From: Luminiphilus sp.
Lineage (GTDB): Bacteria > Pseudomonadota > Gammaproteobacteria > Pseudomonadales > Halieaceae
DNA length: 29,421 nucleotides
Assembly: GCA_028117185.1 (NCBI GenBank)
Contig: JAOHHD010000020.1
Span: 1-29,421, forward strand
Direction: 5' to 3'
The notes under the pieces: model-generated
What the model saw: only the letters and a program-made list of their open reading frames with translations
Database searches by the model: none
Told to the model about the DNA's origin: nothing
Position numbers and translations under genes: made by a program
Part shown: one piece after another, positions 24,445 to 29,421 of the stretch
Layout: each line of letters begins with the position of its first letter
Position numbering within the stretch: the first letter of the stretch is position 1

Positions 24445-25023
24445 ATGGCCATGATTAAGTTGCTAATGCAGAGTGTTGTCTGCCTTACCATTTTTTGCGC
24501 TAACGCCTCGGTCGCAGAAAACCTCAGGATTATCGGAGAAGACAAGGCCTTCGTGACGACGTTACCTTCCGGTGAGGAGATCACGATAACGCGCCAGATG
24601 ACGCCCTGCGCAAAGAATAAGGGTTGGCTTCAGCCATTGGTGCCCGAACCCGGTATCGTGCCGGTCACAGAGATGGAAGTGCTCAATGCCATTGGCGATG
24701 CCGACACTATTTTGATCGACATGCGAACTCAGGAGTGGTTTATCGACGCGACAATCCCGGGCGCGGTGAACATACCCTACACTGAGGTCGCGATGCGAAT
24801 GGATGAACTCGGTTGCAGCCGGGCCGATGATATTTGGGACTGTAGCGGCGCTAAGAAAGTGGTGGGCTTTTGCAATGGTCCTGTGTGTCCTCAGAGCCCA
24901 ACCGCGATGAAGGCGATGATTCGTGATGGCTTTCCCGCCGAGAAAATTTTCTACTATCGCGGCGGCATGCTTGACTGGGATGCGTTAGGACTGACCACGG
25001 TAGAGGGCGATTTCGCGTTCTAA
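24445..25023 (+). CDS. Exported rhodanese-like sulfurtransferase
   Basis: A 192-residue protein with a signal peptide ending near ASVA (24) and a C-terminal rhodanese domain (about 75-185). ILIDMRTQEWFIDATIPGAVNIPY is the entry strand and helix. The active-site loop reads VVGFCNGPVCPQSP, giving Cys143 as the likely nucleophile with Cys148 nearby. The end GFPAEKIFYYRGGMLDWDALGL is the usual closing helix. Four further cysteines (Cys18 in the signal peptide excluded) at 55, 124 and 133 may form disulfides. Periplasmic sulfur transfer is likely; the partner is unknown. GAGGGAGAAAGAG forms the ribosome site. Confidence 0.88.
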   Translation: MAMIKLLMQSVVCLTIFCANASVAENLRIIGEDKAFVTTLPSGEEITITRQMTPCAKNKGWLQPLVPEPGIVPVTEMEVLNAIGDADTILIDMRTQEWFIDATIPGAVNIPYTEVAMRMDELGCSRADDIWDCSGAKKVVGFCNGPVCPQSPTAMKAMIRDGFPAEKIFYYRGGMLDWDALGLTTVEGDFAF

Positions 25024-25324
25024 ATCGAAAGTCGATAGCAGTCATACCGCGGCGATTTCCCAGTATGATTACCCAGTATATTAGTGGGCACTAAAAGGTT
25101 GAATACGACGCCAGGGCGAGTGCTGCAACGCGAGGGCCTGCCGCCATCGGGTGTTTAAAGATAGGCCCCTGAACAATGGGGGCCTTAACAAGCACCATTA
25201 AAAAAATACCCTTAAGAAGTGCTCTGAAATATAGGTTCCTTGATATTAGTGCCGGCAAATAGAGAGTCCTTGAAGAACGGGCCAGGGTAAGGGGCAGACG
25301 GAAGTCTGCCCCTGCTGACAGACG
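25024..25324. other. Intergenic stretch with two strong hairpins
   Basis: No gene is seen in these 301 bp. A perfect 7-bp stem lies at 25163-25185 (AGGCCCC/GGGGCCT) and a perfect 9-bp stem at 25291-25312. The convergent genes on each side make these plausible transcript ends. Confidence 0.6.
25291..25312 (-). terminator. Hairpin 3' of the minus-strand exported gene
   Basis: GGGGCAGAC and GTCTGCCCC form a perfect 9-bp stem with a 4-base loop, 13 bp past the stop of the gene ending at 25325. There is no T-tract, so it may stabilise the mRNA 3' end or act with Rho. Confidence 0.55.
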
Positions 25325-26065
25325 CTAGCCTCCGGTATTGCCGAAAACGGCAAGATCGACAGTGACAATTTTCCGCTCGATCGTGCGGATGTCTGCCGCT
25401 TCTTTAATGAATTTCTGGAAGGCTTTGTCGGCGCTATTGGCATTCATCTGTGCCATCACCGTCCCGACACTTTTACCTGAAATAGAGGCGACATGCGTCG
25501 TGTCGTCGACGCCACCGGCGGGGATCGCGAAGAGCATGGTATCGGTCTCGCCTAAATCGGCATCTTCCATCATTTTTCCCCATGATTTAGCGTACTTACC
25601 GGGGTCAGACACCGAGATGAAGATGTACAGTGTGGCAACCCCGGGGCCGGCACCGATATTATTCTTCGTGGAGCCTAGGCCGGTGCCTTCAAAGACGGAT
25701 GAAGTGACCACGGTTGCGATGCCCTCGACCTCGGATAAAAAAGTTGCCCAGTCCGCCGATGCGGCATTCATTGCAAAGGAGGCATCCATGCTGTCGTAGG
25801 ATGGGTGTGCAACCGAAACCAGGTGAGAAATAGTGCTTTCGCCCGCAGCGACAACTTGCCTCAGAATAGCGACACCACCCGACTGTTTGCCAGTGGGAGA
25901 ATCCCAGTATTTGGTCATTGCGGCAGCAAAGGCAGGCGGATCAGACACCTCCATGGCATAAACCATACCGACTGGCTGAGTGGGTGGAGCGTGGCCATCA
26001 GCCTGTGCCAGCATGCCTGTGAACGCCAGTACCATGACCGATAATAACGTGGTTAATGTTCTCAT
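25325..26065 (-). CDS. Exported two-domain protein of unknown function, X-X-His N-terminus
   Basis: A 246-residue protein with a signal peptide ending LAQA (about residue 22), giving a predicted mature N-terminus DGHAPP. Two similar halves (about 32-125 and 140-240) each start with a short strand followed by a helix, VYAMEVSDPPAFAAAMTKYWDS and LYIFISVSDPGKYAKSWGKMME, and continue with HLVSVAHPSYDSMDASFAMN or HVASISGKSVGTVMAQMN. This suggests a duplicated ferredoxin-like (dimeric alpha-beta barrel) fold. It has no cysteines. It is downstream of two other exported proteins in one direction. AGGAAAG precedes the ATG. Function is unknown. Confidence 0.78.
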   Translation of the reverse strand: MRTLTTLLSVMVLAFTGMLAQADGHAPPTQPVGMVYAMEVSDPPAFAAAMTKYWDSPTGKQSGGVAILRQVVAAGESTISHLVSVAHPSYDSMDASFAMNAASADWATFLSEVEGIATVVTSSVFEGTGLGSTKNNIGAGPGVATLYIFISVSDPGKYAKSWGKMMEDADLGETDTMLFAIPAGGVDDTTHVASISGKSVGTVMAQMNANSADKAFQKFIKEAADIRTIERKIVTVDLAVFGNTGG

Positions 26066-26117
26066 ATTGCTTTCCTTAATTTATCTGAATAAGACCTTAC
26101 GGTTTTGCGTGAGTAAA

Positions 26118-26145
26118 AGCCTCCGCCCATGATGGCAAGGAGGCT
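26118..26145 (-). terminator. Intrinsic terminator between exported genes
   Basis: On the minus strand AGCCTCC pairs with GGAGGCT around an inner GCC/GGC pair, and is followed by TTTTA. It lies 20 bp past the stop of the gene ending at 26165, so it would end or reduce transcription before the next gene. Confidence 0.7.
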
Positions 26146-26164
26146 GACGTGAGTCTGAGTTGCC

Positions 26165-26950
26165 TCAGGGTGTGTTCATGACTTGCGATTGGTAGACCCG
26201 CCCAGCATCGCAACTGACGATATCACCGTAGAGCGCATTCCACTCGTTTGTGAGACCTTCATTCCACCAGATGTGGGTGAAATTGGCGTAGGCCGAGTGT
26301 TTGGGGTAGCCCGTGATCCATTTGAAGCTAATGGCGTTGTCGATGCCTGCGGGTGCACCGGCTCGTGGCCACAATTGGACTATCCCAAGGTCAGCGCCAG
26401 TCAGTCCGCGAGCGGTCAGTGCTTTAGCAAAGGCAATGTTAGCAACGAGTAAGTCCGCATCGCCTTTGCCGTCTTGATAAAAGCAGTCTGAAAACTCTGT
26501 TATGTGGTCACCTTGTGTCCAGTCGTTGGCTGGGAGCACATCCCAAGCCCCCCATTCGCTGTGCGAGCATTGCTCAAGAAACTTGTTTGCCTCCACAAAG
26601 AGCTCTGCGCCATGCTCGGCGCGCTTGTCCAAGTCGGCGCCATAGTCAGCATAGTTTTCCCAGTAGCCGAGCCACGTAAAGTCGGTGGCGTACTGGCCAT
26701 CAGAAAAATCTGGCCACATGAGTTGCCCCACGTGGTTTTGAAACGCATCGTGCTCCTCTGCCCAGGCATTGACGAGCGCTGCGTGTTTAATGGATTGTTG
26801 GTAGCCGTCTATCCCGTCCTTGAAGCTACATCCGTAAATCTCTACGGGGTTGCCCATGCTCCATTCCGGTTCGTTGGCGGCATGGTTGTCAGCAAGCGCC
26901 ACAGAGGCGGCGGCGATACCAGCAACCCCAATCAGTAGTCGAAAATTCAT
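26165..26950 (-). CDS. Exported duplicated-domain protein with four cysteines
   Basis: I start at ATG 26950 because AAGGAG lies 7 bases upstream and a signal peptide (MNFRLLIGVAGIAAASVALA) begins there; an earlier ATG at 27028 overlaps the upstream stop. The mature protein would begin DNHAAN. Two repeats follow: YGCSFKDGIDGYQ...HVGQLMWPDFS...FTWLGYWENYADYG and SDCFYQDGKGDAD...IVQLWPRAG...FKWITGYPKHSAYA. Each carries a cysteine at its start and one near its end (LEQCSH, VSCDAG), so each unit could hold one disulfide. No known family is recognised. 261 residues. Confidence 0.8.
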   Translation of the reverse strand: MNFRLLIGVAGIAAASVALADNHAANEPEWSMGNPVEIYGCSFKDGIDGYQQSIKHAALVNAWAEEHDAFQNHVGQLMWPDFSDGQYATDFTWLGYWENYADYGADLDKRAEHGAELFVEANKFLEQCSHSEWGAWDVLPANDWTQGDHITEFSDCFYQDGKGDADLLVANIAFAKALTARGLTGADLGIVQLWPRAGAPAGIDNAISFKWITGYPKHSAYANFTHIWWNEGLTNEWNALYGDIVSCDAGRVYQSQVMNTP

Positions 26951-27027
26951 CAAATTCTCCTTGTCATATAATGTGGACGCCGCGACCGCTGTTGCTGGCG
27001 CGACGCCATCGGTTTGTTGAGCCGCCA

Positions 27028-27810
27028 TTAGGGCCGATGAAGCACTGTCTCAATGTTCAGCTGCTCACCACTACAGTCAGCATAGTTCTGCTCGTACTCA
27101 CGTTGACCGCGCCAGCCTCCCGTTGCCTCCGACTTTCGTCGGCTCATAAATGACTCCATATCGGGATAAACAGCTAAATGAGCGAACTCCCCAGGCATGT
27201 TTGCAGCACCAGTGTGAGGAAAGACGACGGCCCATCCGATCATGCCCGTGGGGTTATCAGTGAGCTCTGCCACGTACTGGGCATGCTTTTGTGACAGCTG
27301 TTCAAAGCCTACTTTGGGCGTGCACCAATTCCAAGTGACGTAGCGCTCATCATCGCTTTCAAGCGCTTCACGGTTAGCGTAAAGCACTTGAGAGTGCGCT
27401 TGTTTGACATCGCAGACTGCCAGTTCTTGCCAACGTTCGTTCAGTGCCATCCCCGACTTTGAAGTGAGCCACAGGTCCCAGGACTTACCCCAGCGCTCGT
27501 AATCGCTGGCCAAAAACTCGACAAAATCGTAAGGCCAGGGGCGCGCCAAGGTCTGGTGCGAAAAGAGTGGGAATTGACGAACAAAAACGGGGTCGACATC
27601 GTTTTTTTCAGCCCATGCGAAATAGTCTTCGATCATGGCGTGGTAATCGTCAAGGCTGACGCCCGGATTGAGTTTGCATAGGTTCGCCTGCAGGTTAAAT
27701 GGCTGCTGAACGTTCATACCATTCAGCATGTGGTCATCTGCGAGGACCCAAGAAGAGGTTAAGATCGGCAGTGCCAGCAGGACGCGCCAAGCTGATTTTA
27801 AGAATTGCAT
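27028..27810 (-). CDS. Exported duplicated-domain protein, paralogue with four cysteines
   Basis: A 260-residue protein with signal peptide MQFLKSAWRVLLALPILTSSWVLA and mature N-terminus DDHMLNG. The layout repeats that of the next gene: NLCKLNPGVSLDDY...VRQFPLFS...DFVEFLASDYERWG, then WNWCTPKVGFEQLSQ...WAVVFPHTG...FAHLAVYPDMES. Cysteines near LAVCDVK and ADCSGEQ complete the 4-Cys pattern. AGGAG precedes the ATG. The first gene of a three-gene exported cluster, with a Fur-box-like sequence about 45 bp upstream. Function is unknown. Confidence 0.8.
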   Translation of the reverse strand: MQFLKSAWRVLLALPILTSSWVLADDHMLNGMNVQQPFNLQANLCKLNPGVSLDDYHAMIEDYFAWAEKNDVDPVFVRQFPLFSHQTLARPWPYDFVEFLASDYERWGKSWDLWLTSKSGMALNERWQELAVCDVKQAHSQVLYANREALESDDERYVTWNWCTPKVGFEQLSQKHAQYVAELTDNPTGMIGWAVVFPHTGAANMPGEFAHLAVYPDMESFMSRRKSEATGGWRGQREYEQNYADCSGEQLNIETVLHRP

Positions 27811-27852
27811 CGTTTACTCCTATTTTTCCTTTTATTGGGATTGTCTTCTCGG

Positions 27853-27872
27853 GCAAAGTGAGAATCATTTGC
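27853..27872. promoter_or_regulatory. Fur-box-like site
   Basis: GCAAAGTGAGAATCATTTGC is partly palindromic (GCAAA/TTTGC and TGA/TCA). Its core TGAGAATCATTTGCA differs from TGATAATCATTATCA at three of 15 positions. It lies 43-62 bp upstream of the start at 27810, a suitable place for iron-dependent repression. Confidence 0.5.
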
Positions 27873-27891
27873 ATTGCATTGCATTGCATTG
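27869..27891. repeat. Pentanucleotide tandem repeat (TTGCA/GCATT)
   Basis: GCATT is repeated four times in a row at 27871-27890, immediately next to the Fur-box-like site. Copy-number change would alter spacing upstream of the 27810 gene. Confidence 0.9.
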
Positions 27892-28013
27892 CCTGAGACA
27901 GTGCGTCTACCACGCCTGTTCAGATCAAAGTAAGTGCGGTGTTGACCAGCAGTAAAGCAACATTTGAGCGGTCCGGTGTCACGATAATGCAACACCGATT
28001 CAGTGTGAGTCAG

Positions 28014-29312
28014 TTACCCTGCTGCGCCGCGGGGAGCGCGGACTAAGAGATAAAAAACGCCCCCACTTGCCAGTATGGCCGCGGTGATTAGCGCCTCTAC
28101 TGGGCGCTGCAAGACGATATAGATCAGTGTCCAGCCGGTAATGCCGAGAAAAATGAGTGGCGTGATCGGATAAAACGAGACTCTGAATGGGCGACGTAGC
28201 TCCGGTTGTCGCCAACGCAGTATGAAGAGCCCGAGCACCGTGGCGAACGTATTGAGTGCCATGGTGGCGCCGGAGAAAACGAGAATCTGCTCGAACGAGG
28301 CACTCCAGAGAAAGAGTAGCGCAGTAGATGACTGCAACAGGATGGCGGTGACAGGAATGCCATCCCGATTTTGTCGCGCGAGGGGGGCAAATCGCGGGTA
28401 GTCTTGACCGATGCGCTGCAATACCCGGGGGCCAGCAAGAATCATTGCGCTGATAGTCGAAATCAGCAGTAAGGCAAGCAGGAGACCCATTGAGGCCCCC
28501 AATGTGGAACCGAATGCAAACTCTGCGGCAATGACGCCAATTTCCACCTTGCCGATCATGGCGTCCATCGGTGCCACCGACAAAAAGACGTAGTTAAGGA
28601 GGCAGTAAAGCACCGCTACCAAAGTGGTGCTGATACCGAGAACCCATGGCAAACTCTTTTGCGGCGAGGCCAGCTCGCCGCTGATGTAAGTCGCTGCATT
28701 CCAACCAGAGTAGGCGTAGTTCACATAAATCAGTGAGACCGCAAAGGCCCCACTGCCCAGCAGCGCTCCCGAGTCGCTTGTCCAAGTGAAGTCCGCCTGA
28801 TGATCCGTTGACCCTAGTAGCAGCGCGGCGGCCGAGAACCCGAGGATCAAGATGAGTTTCACCAGTGTAAAAATGGTTTGTGTCCCGCCACTGCGGCGAT
28901 GACTAGTGCAATGAGCTGCAGTCAGCAACACAATTGCAACGGTGGCAACCCACGTTGGGTTAACGGATAAACCGCTTGCGCCTAAGTAGCTGCCCAGTGT
29001 CAACGCCGCGAGCGCAGTGGGGGCGGCAAAGCCGACCGTTGCAGAGACCCACCCAGAAATAAAGCCGGCACAGGGGTGATAAATTTCATTGAGAAAATGA
29101 TATTCGCCGCCCGACTTCGGAAGGGCGCCGCCGAGCTCTGCATAGCTCAGAGCGCCGCAAAGTGCCGAGATTCCTCCGACCACCCACAGCATGATGAGAA
29201 CAGGTGCGGATTGAATATCCATTAGTTGAAAGCCCAGACTCGTAAAGACGCCCGTCCCAATCATATTGGCAATGACGACTGCGGCAGCGACGTTAGGTGG
29301 GTAGTGAGACAT
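28014..29312 (-). CDS. APC-superfamily amino acid permease
   Basis: A 432-residue membrane protein with about 12 helices. VIANMIGTGVFTSLGFQL in helix 1 contains the unwound G-T-G substrate motif of APC transporters. SYAELGGALPKSGGEYHFLNEIYHP is the conserved segment after helix 2. The rest is regular hydrophobic helices ending ILASGGVFYLLVRAPRG. It imports or exchanges an amino acid or related amine; specificity cannot be read. The ribosome site is weak (AGAG about 10 bases upstream). It follows the stop of the AzlD-like gene by 13 bp, suggesting one transcript. Confidence 0.9.
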   Translation of the reverse strand: MSHYPPNVAAAVVIANMIGTGVFTSLGFQLMDIQSAPVLIMLWVVGGISALCGALSYAELGGALPKSGGEYHFLNEIYHPCAGFISGWVSATVGFAAPTALAALTLGSYLGASGLSVNPTWVATVAIVLLTAAHCTSHRRSGGTQTIFTLVKLILILGFSAAALLLGSTDHQADFTWTSDSGALLGSGAFAVSLIYVNYAYSGWNAATYISGELASPQKSLPWVLGISTTLVAVLYCLLNYVFLSVAPMDAMIGKVEIGVIAAEFAFGSTLGASMGLLLALLLISTISAMILAGPRVLQRIGQDYPRFAPLARQNRDGIPVTAILLQSSTALLFLWSASFEQILVFSGATMALNTFATVLGLFILRWRQPELRRPFRVSFYPITPLIFLGITGWTLIYIVLQRPVEALITAAILASGGVFYLLVRAPRGAAG

Positions 29313-29325
29313 GTATCGATTTGCT

Positions 29326-29421
29326 CTACATGATCCAGCCGAGTAGCCAGTAGGTCGCCATGCCGGTGATTAGCGAGAGAATATGGTTGCCGCTGATTTT
29401 GGCGACGATCGCTGTGCCGAC
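29326..29421 (-). CDS. C-terminal end of a small membrane protein, probably AzlD-like
   Basis: Only the last 31 codons and the TAG stop are inside the window: VGTAIVAKISGNHILSLITGMATYWLLGWIM. The pattern of short hydrophobic helix, basic residue, then GMATYWLL resembles the C-terminus of AzlD, the small partner of the branched-chain amino-acid exporter AzlC. Placement next to an APC permease fits an amino-acid transport setting. The call rests on a short stretch. Confidence 0.45.
   Translation of the reverse strand, partial: VGTAIVAKISGNHILSLITGMATYWLLGWIM

Noticed and set aside
26951..27028. Earlier ATG start (27028) for the exported protein at 26165
   Set aside because: The TAATG overlap is attractive for coupling, but the added 26 residues precede a complete signal peptide, and AAGGAG favours the 26950 start.
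27871..27890. CRISPR-like or satellite array
   Set aside because: Unit of 5 bp with no spacers; it is a simple tandem repeat.

Overview
The window looks like chromosomal DNA of a marine-type gammaproteobacterium. This is supported by a FabY-type initiating ketoacyl synthase, a RibBA homologue whose GTP cyclohydrolase half lacks its zinc ligands (the RibBX variant), a YbfF-type esterase, a QueD very close to the E. coli form, and many exported proteins of unknown function. The gene mix resembles the OM60/NOR5 (Halieaceae) group, but that placement is an inference from content, not a measured phylogeny. No phage, IS transposase, integrase or CRISPR array was recognised.

Layout. Positions 1-2357 (minus strand) hold a small acyl-CoA operon: an NTF2-like protein, an acyl-CoA synthetase and a FAS1-like/MaoC-type dehydratase cut by the left edge. 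Next come an S41 lipoprotein protease and a nitroreductase (plus). At 4917-8305 (minus) an AraC-family regulator, a thiolase and RibBX lie in a row. The regulator is divergent from fabY across a short region with two 14-bp direct repeats 21 bp apart. fabY is followed by a YdjA-like nitroreductase, a membrane-anchored parvulin-like protein and a HupE/UreJ-type membrane protein. A lipoprotein of unknown function (minus) and a YbfF-like hydrolase (plus) are divergent. A non-coding segment with a DnaA-box-like site and clustered palindromes follows, then queD (minus) and a tRNA-Val/tRNA-Asp pair under a near-consensus promoter.

Downstream of tRNA-Asp, 15.5-21.7 kb looks like an accessory zone. 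It holds a GFA-family zinc protein, a DUF2269-like membrane protein, an RND/MMPL exporter and a redoxin-cytochrome c-copper monooxygenase fusion. These are separated by long non-coding stretches with copies of a diverged dispersed repeat, all in one orientation, at 15646, 16390, 17117 and 21645. A two-gene repeat block (45 bp, 36 identities) also precedes two of these copies.

The right third holds many small exported or enzyme-like genes: an unrecognised 213-aa protein, two NTF2-like proteins, a VOC protein, an exported rhodanese, and three consecutive minus-strand exported proteins. Two of these three (26165-26950 and 27028-27810) are duplicated-domain proteins with matching cysteine patterns. 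All three, and the exported NTF2-like protein, have predicted mature N-termini of the form X-X-His (DGH, DNH, DDH, GHH), which is the ATCUN copper/nickel-binding pattern. A Fur-box-like site and a pentanucleotide repeat lie upstream of the first gene. The window ends with an APC permease and the last 31 codons of a probable AzlD-like protein.

The most promising material for a new system is the exported ATCUN/four-cysteine family at 25.3-27.8 kb. Second are the repeat-bounded gene modules after tRNA-Asp, including the exporter/copper-oxygenase pair.
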